From assembly GCF_018736065.1 (NCBI RefSeq), contig NZ_CP076130.1, forward strand, positions 10,001-74,000: DNA of 64,000 bases, read 5' to 3'. How positions within the stretch are numbered: the first letter of the stretch is position 1; every line of letters starts with the position of its first letter. This stretch comes from Flammeovirga kamogawensis (lineage in GTDB: Bacteria; Bacteroidota; Bacteroidia; Cytophagales; Flammeovirgaceae). This document shows, in pieces, positions 28,201 through 35,786 of the stretch. The translations under genes were made by a program, and so were the position numbers. Below the pieces are notes generated by a model that was not told where the DNA came from, made no database searches, and saw nothing but the letters and a program-made list of their open reading frames with translations.

Positions 28201-28693
28201 ATTCATATAAACCTTGATTAAAGAGTGCTTGAGCATAATTTAAATTATTCTTACCAATTGTTTTTTCGTGAATTAGATTAATTTCTTTTAGTAAGTAAGG
28301 TACGTCATCAACCTCTTTAAGAAGTAATTTCCCTGTTATTAAATAGTTTGTAGCAATAGCATAATCAGGGTATAGCCAACCCGTTGTTTCTTTCATAATA
28401 CCTAAAGCCTCTTCCATATAATCAATTCCCTTAGAAAATTCTTGCATAAGGATATATGCTTTCCCTGCAGTTACTAAAGGAATTAATAACCTTACAGAAG
28501 ATGCTGTATAATTGTTGCGGGCTTCTTTTACCCATTTTTCTATTGTAACGGTAGCTTCTTGAAATTTACCTTGATCAATATAAGACCGAATTGAATCATT
28601 ATATATCTCTGTATTTTCTTGTGCAAAAGGCGTTGTTAAAAAATAGAAGTAGCAAAGTGTAGCAAGTAAGTATTTTATATTTATTGAAATCAT
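25295..28693 (-). CDS. Secreted TPR-CHAT protein (caspase-like fold)
   Basis: The 1132-residue protein starts with a signal peptide (about 1-24, ending PFAQ). A very long array of TPR-like helical repeats (about 30-640) and a helical linker with the region called HetF-associated (about 640-800) follow. The C-terminal CHAT domain (about 800-1132) has the catalytic dyad H981 in IATHGFF and C1047 in LSACQTGVSE, so it should be an active cysteine peptidase. The family includes separase-like and defence-linked proteases. A secretion signal means that it acts outside the cytoplasm, which argues against the known CRISPR-linked role. It is convergent with the 7TMR-DISM phosphatase gene. Confidence 0.85.
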   Translation of the reverse strand: MISINIKYLLATLCYFYFLTTPFAQENTEIYNDSIRSYIDQGKFQEATVTIEKWVKEARNNYTASSVRLLIPLVTAGKAYILMQEFSKGIDYMEEALGIMKETTGWLYPDYAIATNYLITGKLLLKEVDDVPYLLKEINLIHEKTIGKNNLNYAQALFNQGLYESILGNYDLAEENYLAAIQLSKQFPVKRIYMLFEVYLNQIYLHSSNTEQVITNLLLLKKKAEDLDYTNSFVYTRILLVLGDAYKKNTEYGKATLIYNLCERKVAKIFGPNHNAFANVLTRIASIYMLQSKYSVAKVLLKKANKIYEEDQNQLSRHNTVMLNLTALYIKEGKYDKAQLYFDKVALTINRDIENQNYFSINKARFEMLDGNYIDAELILSELVNNLKKENLQSTPNYAQAISMLIDLSVILGRINRAEILLNEWTTFLTENTMERTNWYFRAMITKAKILSSQEQYTASIALLEEVDSQLYQQFKKAHFLNIRLNILLGENYHKLVKLDKAKFYYQKSITVAGKLQFYEKNAVTLKTKEVLLTIDVEEGNYQDKEKQYLEILSASKKDILFHTRTQSDLATLYARTGNWKAAEKLIIEAVNQRLNLYRSTLNYSSENEKRLYLKKTRYVFETFYALIMMEGENTLPALSELCYNLQIQYKNFFLDEGKNRKKEVIDFRSERKKYDFPTYLTQMDHMRSQVASLNFMSPKQRTSLNADGLEIMDRVNNLEKALVFAADAFADTVYVQNLDTWKDIQSKLEANDIAIEIIKVSDKNKVKTKYFALIVTYNNSSPTMIDIGNSELLENQVYKEYKTAMVSKSRSLVLNTAPSKRVNTYNALWSPIKNKIASDVQKIYISCDGVYNLININTLKNPTTQKYVIEEDFILPLTSTSELLIDSPSKIKNKTALMIGNPTFQNYGTQNSSRGEEEFDEEEMLIELDELPGTEIEINNAASLLKSKGWQVTTVMKDAATEAYVKNIETSPEVLHIATHGFFISDIPYGISNNVLLRSGLFFTEITNKRENIEAAYSTGIDGILTAYEVKSLNLSNTELLILSACQTGVSEITEGEGVSGLQSAFSIAGANSIVMSLWSVDDNATQMLMNNFYERWTATNDKYTAFRLAQLDIMQKYSKPYYWGAFIMVN

Positions 28694-28939
28694 TGAGAAC
28701 TTTTCAAAGTGGGTGTTCTTTAATTTACTAAATAAGCAGAACTAAATAGGCATACTTTGTCAAGAATTTATTTTTTCAAAGAAGTAGCTTTAAACTGTCG
28801 GGGTAATAAAATTCTTCTTTCCATAAAGATCCGTTAATAAAATTAAAGTAATTGTAGCTCGTTTTCTTTCACTTGTCAAATTATTAACACCATACTTTAA
28901 AAGAATCGCAATAACGTTTAATTTAAAATTAACTTTCTC

Positions 28940-29815
28940 ATGCTTTATCTTAAGAATTTATTTTATATACTTCTACTTACAACTCTACCTATCAAATTTT
29001 TAATTCATATGATTGATAACGATCAGGAAGAGAAGAGAGTTAAATTTGCAATAGAACAAGAGTTAAATAAAAAACGAGAATTGTATAAATCTCCATCATT
29101 TTTATTTAAAAATGGGATAGAAAGTTCTAAATATGCACCTCAATACAACCCTAATCATGGAGTGTGTTATAGTAACGAGGTTTTGTTAGAAAATGGTACT
29201 TCATTTGACCTTCATGTAAGTGAAGAATATGTGCATGGCGTTTTTAAAAAGTACAAAAAGGTAGAGTTAAAAATTTACTTTGAGTTTACTGAAGACACTG
29301 CCAAAGTAAAACGATCTTTAGATAAAGTGTTATCTAATTTAACCGACTATTTAACTCCAGATCAGAAAAGGCGTATTTTAAATAGAAGTCATGAATATAT
29401 GTATTATAGACTATTTGTTAGTGATATTCTTTTAGAATCTACAGAACTTTGCCTTGCAGAATATATAACAAATAATGAGTTGTCTTTAAAAAGTTATCCA
29501 TGTATTGATGTAGAAACTCTTTACGAGAAAAAGAAGTATAGAAAGGAGATTAAAATAAACGATTTTGTAAAAGTAGATATACTTGTTTGGTATGAATCTG
29601 ACAATAAATTTAAGGTATACATAGATACCTATAGTTCTGATTATGAACATTCTGAACAAGCAGAATATTATGCCAATTATTATCGACATCATTTAAGCAG
29701 ACATATTCATTCTAAAGTTTGGTACGATCTAAGACACGCAGTATATAATGCTCAATATTATGTAAAGTCTACTGTTTCTGAAAATTTAAGAGATGTAGAT
29801 TTAAAAAGATTTTAG
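28940..29815 (+). CDS. Membrane-anchored protein of unknown function
   Basis: The 291-residue protein has one N-terminal hydrophobic segment (residues about 3-22), then a charged, Tyr- and Lys-rich soluble part without Cys clusters. Two internal stretches (starting at about residues 65 and 190) look alike in their alternating charged and aromatic pattern (LKIYFEFTEDTAKVKR and VDILVWYESDNKFKVYID), so it may contain a duplicated domain. No family was recognised. It is divergent from the TPR-CHAT gene across 246 bases and is closed by a terminator. Confidence 0.65.
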   Translation: MLYLKNLFYILLLTTLPIKFLIHMIDNDQEEKRVKFAIEQELNKKRELYKSPSFLFKNGIESSKYAPQYNPNHGVCYSNEVLLENGTSFDLHVSEEYVHGVFKKYKKVELKIYFEFTEDTAKVKRSLDKVLSNLTDYLTPDQKRRILNRSHEYMYYRLFVSDILLESTELCLAEYITNNELSLKSYPCIDVETLYEKKKYRKEIKINDFVKVDILVWYESDNKFKVYIDTYSSDYEHSEQAEYYANYYRHHLSRHIHSKVWYDLRHAVYNAQYYVKSTVSENLRDVDLKRF

Positions 29816-29817
29816 AG

Positions 29818-29875
29818 TAAAAACCCTACCTAATCCATTCGTTTTTTAATGGTATTAAGTAGGGTTTTATTTTTT
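29818..29875. terminator. Intrinsic terminator between convergent genes
   Basis: AAAACCCTAC at 29818-29828 pairs with GTAGGGTTTT at 29859-29868, with further pairing inside (CTAATCCATT with AATGGTATTAA) and a T-rich tail. It can serve both the unknown gene to the left and the sulfatase to the right. Confidence 0.75.
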
Positions 29876-29926
29876 ATGGATAGGTATTAATAGTGCATTC
29901 CCCTATATCATATTTGCACATTGATT

Positions 29927-31372
29927 TTAGTTGCTAACAGAAATCTTTTCTTTCAATGCAGCTCTCATAAGGTCTAAAGCATCCTTATAATTGTCTTTTT
30001 TAACCACATTTTCCCATTCATTAGGATCAATGTTATGGTCGTATAATTCCTCAGTACCATCAGGGTAAGAAATATATCTATATTGATTAGAACGAATAGT
30101 GTGGAAACCTTTATCTTTTGACGTAACAGCCATTTTGTTTGATTTCTTTTTTGGGTTTTTCACTAAATCATAAATACTACTACCTTCATTTGATTTATTT
30201 TGAGGGAGCCCACACATCTCTGTTAAGGTAGGGTAGATATCCAATAAAGAAACAATAGTTGTTACTTGCTTTCCTCCCTTAGTTCTAGGATCAAAAATAA
30301 TTAATGGTGTTTTTGCAGAACGTTCCCATAATGTATTCTTACCCCAGAACTCTTTTTCGCCAAGATGCCAACCGTGGTCGCCCATAATTACAATAATAGT
30401 ATTGTCTTTATATTGGCTATTGTCTAATGCATCTATAACTTGCCCAACACATTCATCGGCAAAAGTTAAACTTGCTAAGTAAGCTCTAACAGCCTCTTTC
30501 CAAAGTCCTTTTTCTACAAGCTCGCGGTGCAAAGTAGGGCTTGCTAATTTATTTCCACCTTTACCCAAGTCATTCAAATCGTTTTCAATAACAGCAGGAA
30601 GTTTAATTGTCTCAACATCATACATGTCAAAATATTTTTTTGGAGCATACCAAGGTAAATGTGGACGGAAAATTCCACAAGCTAAGAAGAAGGGTTTATC
30701 GTGATTTTCTTTTAAGAAATCGGCACAATATTCAGCATTTTGCCAATCGTTTGTTTCCTCTGTGGTATCTTCAATACCGTACCAATCAAAAGCTTTTTTA
30801 AAGTTCTTTTTAATACCCTTTTGATCAAAATTAATTCCATGCGATTGTCTAAGAGATTTATCAGGAAAAGTTGTTCCTAACTTAGAGTACTTTTCTGTTT
30901 GGAAAGACCCAGGGTCACTACCTGGTTTTGGTACTTCTTTATTTCCTCTAGGGCTATGGAAAATCTTACCTGATGCTACAGTAGTATAACCATTTGCTCC
31001 AAAATGCTGTGGTAAAGTAACTATATCAGCAAAACCTTCTTCATCTCTAAAATGTTCTACATTGCCATATACACCTGTTGTCGATGGTCTTAAACCTGTA
31101 AGCAAACTTGTTCTAGAAGGATTACAAAGAGGTGCAGAGCAATAGGCATTTTTAAACATGATGCCTTTTTTTGCCACTTTATCAATGTTAGGTGTAATTG
31201 CTTGCGGATGTCCTCCAAAAGCATTTACCCAATCATTCATATCATCAACCATAATAAATAAGACATTAGGTTTACTGTCTTTTTTAGATTGAGCAAGTAG
31301 TGAATTACTAAAAAATAAAGTCGATATAAAGCTAAAAAGTATAAGTAGATTTTTCATGTTAAGTTCATTCAT
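29927..31372 (-). CDS. Type I sulfatase (iduronate-2-sulfatase-like group)
   Basis: The 481-residue enzyme has a signal peptide; the better start may be Met6 (31357), because the typical signal sequence begins there. The sulfatase signature C83-N-P-S-R in CSAPLCNPSRTSLLTG supplies the Cys that must be converted to formylglycine. Metal ligands lie in FIMVDDMNDW and MGDHGWHLGE. The DDMNDW and HGWHLGE motifs are those of iduronate-2-sulfatase-like enzymes. In this locus it probably removes a sulfate from a carrageenan-type galactose. It is divergent from the sulfatase at 31681 and resembles the one at 33307. Confidence 0.9.
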   Translation of the reverse strand: MNELNMKNLLILFSFISTLFFSNSLLAQSKKDSKPNVLFIMVDDMNDWVNAFGGHPQAITPNIDKVAKKGIMFKNAYCSAPLCNPSRTSLLTGLRPSTTGVYGNVEHFRDEEGFADIVTLPQHFGANGYTTVASGKIFHSPRGNKEVPKPGSDPGSFQTEKYSKLGTTFPDKSLRQSHGINFDQKGIKKNFKKAFDWYGIEDTTEETNDWQNAEYCADFLKENHDKPFFLACGIFRPHLPWYAPKKYFDMYDVETIKLPAVIENDLNDLGKGGNKLASPTLHRELVEKGLWKEAVRAYLASLTFADECVGQVIDALDNSQYKDNTIIVIMGDHGWHLGEKEFWGKNTLWERSAKTPLIIFDPRTKGGKQVTTIVSLLDIYPTLTEMCGLPQNKSNEGSSIYDLVKNPKKKSNKMAVTSKDKGFHTIRSNQYRYISYPDGTEELYDHNIDPNEWENVVKKDNYKDALDLMRAALKEKISVSN

Positions 31373-31680
31373 TTCCGTTTTATTAGAGTACTAAATTCAG
31401 ATAATCAAAAATGCTTCTAATATCTGTCCGTATTAATTATGTACTCCTGTGTATAAGTAGCCATAAACTAGCTTATAAACCTCAAAAAGTTGATAAAAAC
31501 GTGTGTTTGTCTGTGGTAGTAAAGTTAATACTTTGTCTTTTTAAATTGTATATAGTGTAGAAGAAACACTAAAATTGAAACATAGATACATCAGCATTAT
31601 GTAGAAAGACCACCTTATAATTGATACAACTTAAATTTGCTTCATCGAAATGAAAGCACCAACGAATTATTATTTTAATT
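31373..31680. other. Divergent promoter region between two sulfatase genes
   Basis: These 308 bases hold the promoters of the leftward and rightward sulfatase genes. TAAATTTG at 31632-31639 fits the Bacteroidota -7 element TAnnTTTG for the rightward gene, although no clear -33 TTG is seen at normal distance. No gene was found. Confidence 0.4.
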
Positions 31681-33222
31681 ATGAAAGCAAAACTATTTTG
31701 GACTCTACTTCTAACATTATGTTTTTGTAAAGTACATGCATCAGATGATGCGCCTAAGAAAGCTACCGTAAAAAAGCATAAGACACCAAATTTATTGATT
31801 ATACTCACAGATGAGCATAATTTTAGAACACTGGGTATTTACAAAGATCTATTACTAGAAAAAGGATTGACAGAAATGGCGAATCCGTGGGGTGTAATTC
31901 CAAATTATAATACACCATTTATTGATAGGATTGGAAAAGAAGGAGCAGTTTTAACGAGTATGTATGCATCAACACCTTCATGTGCTCCATCAAGAAGCTC
32001 TATGTTTACTGGAAATTACCCACAAACTACAGGTGTATATAGAAATGGAATAGGTATAAAAGAAGATGCACAAACAATTGCTAAGGTTTTGAATAAAGTA
32101 GGTTATACTACTGGGTATTCTGGAAAATGGCACTTAGAGAATGGTGATCCTAAACCAGGATGGAACCCTCCTGTAAGTTATCATGGTTTTACGGACAACA
32201 GGTATATGTTTAATAGTGGACATTGGAAAAAGCTAACCTTTGAAACAGATGGGATTACTCCTAAAGTTGCAGAAGAGAAAGCTAAAAAAGCAATTGCTAC
32301 TGCAGACAAAGAAACATATACTACAGATTGGTTGGCAAATAGAACAATAGAGTTTATAGAAGAAAATAAAACTAAGCCATTTATGTATGTGGTAAGTATG
32401 CCAGACCCACATACACCTAATCTTGTTCGTGCACCTTATAATGACATGTACAATAAAAAAAATTTTCATTTACCAACTACTTATTCAACCACTGCATTAA
32501 GAGGTACTGAATACCCTAAATGGGTGAGCCAAAAACAAAGGTTTAAAGAAGGGTATGATTCTACCAAATTAATTGTTGATATTTCAAGATACCATGGAGC
32601 AGTAAAATGTATTGATGATAATGTAGGAAGAATAATCAAAAAGCTAGAAGACGAAGATTTATTAGACAATACGATTATTGTTTTCACTTCAGATCATGGT
32701 GATATGCTTGGTGAACTTGCTCACGAAAATAAAGGCACTCCATACGAGAGTTCTGCTAAAATTCCTTTTGTAATTAGGTATCCAAAGATGATTAAAGCTG
32801 GTACAGTGGTGAACAATGCAGTGAACACTACTGACTGGATGGATACATTTTTAGCTATGATTGATGTAGACAATAAATACTTCAACTCAATGTCTACACA
32901 AGGTAGAGACTTCTCAAAATTACTAAAAGGAGAAAATGAAAGTACTTTTGAAGATATCACTTTTGTAAGATTTCAATTTTGGGTTGCAGCGGTTACTAAT
33001 CGTTATAAATTAGTCTATGATAAATCGTTAACTAAGCCATGGTTTTTTGATTTAGAGAAAGACCCAACCGAAACAACCAACCTATTTGATCATCCTGAAT
33101 ACAAGGGAATTATCTCAGAATTATCTACAAAACTATTGGCCTATGGTGACAAAACCAATGATGATATCATTCATTATGAAAAATTAAGGGAAATGATAGT
33201 AGCTAATAGTCGAGAACAATAA
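31681..33222 (+). CDS. Type I sulfatase
   Basis: The 513-residue enzyme has a signal peptide (about 1-20) and the signature C101-A-P-S-R in STPSCAPSRSSMFTGNYP, with metal-site segments LTDEHNFRTLG and FTSDHGDMLGELAH. It differs clearly from its two neighbours (DEHNFR rather than DDMNDW), so it likely belongs to another sulfatase subfamily and removes a different sulfate group. It is co-oriented with the carbohydrate-binding and GH150-like genes further on, but a terminator at 33242 separates them. Confidence 0.9.
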   Translation: MKAKLFWTLLLTLCFCKVHASDDAPKKATVKKHKTPNLLIILTDEHNFRTLGIYKDLLLEKGLTEMANPWGVIPNYNTPFIDRIGKEGAVLTSMYASTPSCAPSRSSMFTGNYPQTTGVYRNGIGIKEDAQTIAKVLNKVGYTTGYSGKWHLENGDPKPGWNPPVSYHGFTDNRYMFNSGHWKKLTFETDGITPKVAEEKAKKAIATADKETYTTDWLANRTIEFIEENKTKPFMYVVSMPDPHTPNLVRAPYNDMYNKKNFHLPTTYSTTALRGTEYPKWVSQKQRFKEGYDSTKLIVDISRYHGAVKCIDDNVGRIIKKLEDEDLLDNTIIVFTSDHGDMLGELAHENKGTPYESSAKIPFVIRYPKMIKAGTVVNNAVNTTDWMDTFLAMIDVDNKYFNSMSTQGRDFSKLLKGENESTFEDITFVRFQFWVAAVTNRYKLVYDKSLTKPWFFDLEKDPTETTNLFDHPEYKGIISELSTKLLAYGDKTNDDIIHYEKLREMIVANSREQ

Positions 33223-33241
33223 GAATATAATCATTACAATT

Positions 33242-33289
33242 AAAAATCTCCTAGTAAATTTTAAAGAAAAAATACTAGGAGATTTTTTT
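33242..33289. terminator. Bidirectional terminator between sulfatase genes
   Basis: A perfect 15-bp stem, AAAAATCTCCTAGTA (33242-33256) with TACTAGGAGATTTTT (33273-33287), has A and T runs at both ends and serves two convergent sulfatase genes. Confidence 0.9.
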
Positions 33290-33306
33290 ATACTGTCATA
33301 AAAAAT

Positions 33307-34836
33307 TTATTGATTAACACTCAATATTCTACTAGGTTTTATTGTAGAATCTGCTGCAGCATCAACATAATTTTTAGGCTTTTTATACCGCTTCTTTGGT
33401 GCTACAATTCTTCCTGAAGGAACCCATTTTTTTAGGCTTTCAATTATAGCTTTATACTTTGGATCATTAATAAGGTTTGTCCATTCTAAAGGATCATCTT
33501 TAAGGTTATACAATTCTTCTGCACCAGAAAGGTTGTGGATATAATGCCATGTTTCATCTGTTACAGATGTACCAGTGGCAGAAATAGTTACTCCAGGATA
33601 ATCCCATTTTGCAGTGGGATCTAAAAGTAAGCTAGAAAAATCGTGTCCATCCAAATTCTCTTTTATAGGTAAGTTACACAGGTTATTTAAAGTAGGAAAT
33701 ATATCTATTAAACTTACCGTTCGACTACAATAAACAGGTGTTTTCATATTTGGCATTCGTACAATAAAAGGAGTTTTTGTTACTTCATTCCAAAGGGTAC
33801 TTTTTAAATAACGTTGCTTTTCTCCTAGGTGCCAACCATGATCCCCCCAAATAACAACAATAGTGTTATTGGCATATTTACTCTTTTCTAAAGCATCGAA
33901 AATTACTCCTAAACAAGCATCAGCATATGAGATATTTGCTAAGTATGCTCTTGTGGCTTCTTTTTCTAATCCATGTTTTTTTATCCATTTATATTCTTTT
34001 GAAGGTTGATGTAAAAGAGAACCATCTGGATTTAGAATATCATTTAAATCGTTTGTATTTACTTTAGGAGGTTGAATAGAATCTACAGCATACATTTCAA
34101 AAAAATCTTTGGGTACAAACCAAGGTAAATGAGGCTTTATAAGTCCAACAGCCATAAAGAAAGGAGTGTCAAAGTTTTTTTCTAATTGTTTTTTGGTCCA
34201 ATTAGCTACTTTGTAATCTACAGTTTCTTCAAAAGTTTTTTTTGTAGGTCCCCAACTAAGTTTTGCATTAGCTTTGTATTCTTCTTTTTTCTCGCCATTA
34301 ATGCAGCCATTTTTAGCACTATATAGTGTATTTGGGTTCGGGCTGTCTTTCATATAACGTCTCGCTCTAGCGTGCTCATCAAAAGCCCAATGCCCAAAAT
34401 CAACTCCATATTCTGTGGCATGTTTATGAAAAATTTTACCATTTGATAAAGTATAATAGCCATTATTAGAAAAGTATTCTGGTAGTGTGGCATTCTCTTT
34501 CACAATTTTAGAGTAGATCATATTGGTAGAATTACCATATACACCTGTTTTGTTGGGCATAAACCCAGATAAAATTGCAGATCTAGAGGGTCCACAAATT
34601 GGAGCAGCACAAACTGCATTATTAAAAATAACAGCACCTTCATTGCAAAATTTATCAATATTTGGAGTAATAGCTTGTGGGTTTCCTCCCAACGGCCCAA
34701 TCCAATCATTAATATCATCTATAGCAATAAAAAGGACATTTAATTGTTGCTCTTCTTGAGCATTTACAAACGTGGTATTGAGGGTGATTAATTGAATTAT
34801 CACCAGAAAAAAAATCTTATTTCGCCAGTTCATCAT
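33307..34836 (-). CDS. Type I sulfatase (iduronate-2-sulfatase-like group)
   Basis: A longer frame opens at 34926, but the ATG pair at 34836 and 34833 begins a standard signal peptide (MMNWRNKIFF, ending FVNAQ), so that start is chosen. With it the enzyme has about 509 residues. The signature C81-G-P-S-R lies in CAAPICGPSRSAILSG, and the metal motifs are AIDDINDWIG and WGDHGWHLGEKQ. It is similar in plan to the sulfatase at 29927, which suggests an old duplication. A desulfating role in the periplasm on a galactan is inferred from the locus. Confidence 0.88.
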   Translation of the reverse strand: MMNWRNKIFFLVIIQLITLNTTFVNAQEEQQLNVLFIAIDDINDWIGPLGGNPQAITPNIDKFCNEGAVIFNNAVCAAPICGPSRSAILSGFMPNKTGVYGNSTNMIYSKIVKENATLPEYFSNNGYYTLSNGKIFHKHATEYGVDFGHWAFDEHARARRYMKDSPNPNTLYSAKNGCINGEKKEEYKANAKLSWGPTKKTFEETVDYKVANWTKKQLEKNFDTPFFMAVGLIKPHLPWFVPKDFFEMYAVDSIQPPKVNTNDLNDILNPDGSLLHQPSKEYKWIKKHGLEKEATRAYLANISYADACLGVIFDALEKSKYANNTIVVIWGDHGWHLGEKQRYLKSTLWNEVTKTPFIVRMPNMKTPVYCSRTVSLIDIFPTLNNLCNLPIKENLDGHDFSSLLLDPTAKWDYPGVTISATGTSVTDETWHYIHNLSGAEELYNLKDDPLEWTNLINDPKYKAIIESLKKWVPSGRIVAPKKRYKKPKNYVDAAADSTIKPSRILSVNQ

Positions 34837-35111
34837 TTCATTTTTGTTTGTATTGATTAGTACTATGTCAGTATCAATGAAATGTATTCTAATAAATTGA
34901 TATTGTTGTCTTTGAGAGTTTATCAATTGTATAACCCCTCATAACAGTACTAATTTGTACATTTTTCTTTTTATTTAAAGTACTGATTACCCAAAGTGAC
35001 ACTTTAATTATTTGTGAATACATGATTTTAAATAAATAACCGTCTATTTGACTATTACAGAAATGAAGTACAAATCTTGAAGATTTTTCAACTTATTTAA
35101 TAACAGAAATT

Positions 35112-35669
35112 ATGAAAACTATTACTCTATTAACTATCATTCAACTGGCATTTATTTCTACTATATTTGCCCAAGAAGAATTTGTTTACAGAGCAAAAAA
35201 CAATCTAAATGAAAGTTTTTTTGGCTTTGAGGAAGGAGTAGAAAGTTGGTGGACATCTGATAGTGAATATTGGGGTATTACCGACGAAAAAAAAGCATCA
35301 GGCTCATTTTCACTAAAATATTCATGTGATGAAGTTCCTGATCAGAAGAACATTAAAATTAAAAGTTTGCCATTAATAACTACTCATAAAGTGAATATTA
35401 AGGCAGGTGTATATAATATGTATGCAAAAGTATGGTTAGGAGAACAACACCCTAAGAGTTTACTTATTAATATTACAGGAGATAATGAATGGGCTTCTGC
35501 ATCTATGAAATTCAAAAAAGTAGAAACAGGAAAATGGATAGAGGTGACGCAGAAGATTACGGTTAACACTGTAAAAAATGGAAATATGATAATGTCTATC
35601 CCCACAAGTACTACATATGGTGGACCAGGACTTATTTATGTTGACGATATTTATTTAGAAAAAATTTAA
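35112..35669 (+). CDS. Small secreted jelly-roll carbohydrate-binding protein
   Basis: The 185-residue protein has a signal peptide (about 1-21, ending IFAQ) and one domain with the pattern of CBM4/9-type beta-sandwiches: FGFEEGVESWWTSDSEYWG near the start, a central KASGSFSLKYSCDE and the closing LIYVDDIYLEKI. It carries no enzyme domain, so it may bind galactan chains or assist the enzyme encoded 117 bases downstream. The fold pattern recurs at the C-termini of the two surface lipoproteins in this locus. Confidence 0.7.
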   Translation: MKTITLLTIIQLAFISTIFAQEEFVYRAKNNLNESFFGFEEGVESWWTSDSEYWGITDEKKASGSFSLKYSCDEVPDQKNIKIKSLPLITTHKVNIKAGVYNMYAKVWLGEQHPKSLLINITGDNEWASASMKFKKVETGKWIEVTQKITVNTVKNGNMIMSIPTSTTYGGPGLIYVDDIYLEKI

Positions 35670-35786
35670 AACTAAGCGATGCATTTTGTTGAGGTGGCAA
35701 ATAAAAAAATCAACTTTTTGATGTGTGACTACAAATAAGAAAAGTTACTAACACTATAAACTTCCAACATTTTTTTATTACAGAAT

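Noticed and set aside
34837-34926. Upstream extension of the third sulfatase
   Set aside because: The 30 extra residues are not part of a signal peptide and would push the signal sequence inward; the ATG at 34836 gives a standard secreted start.
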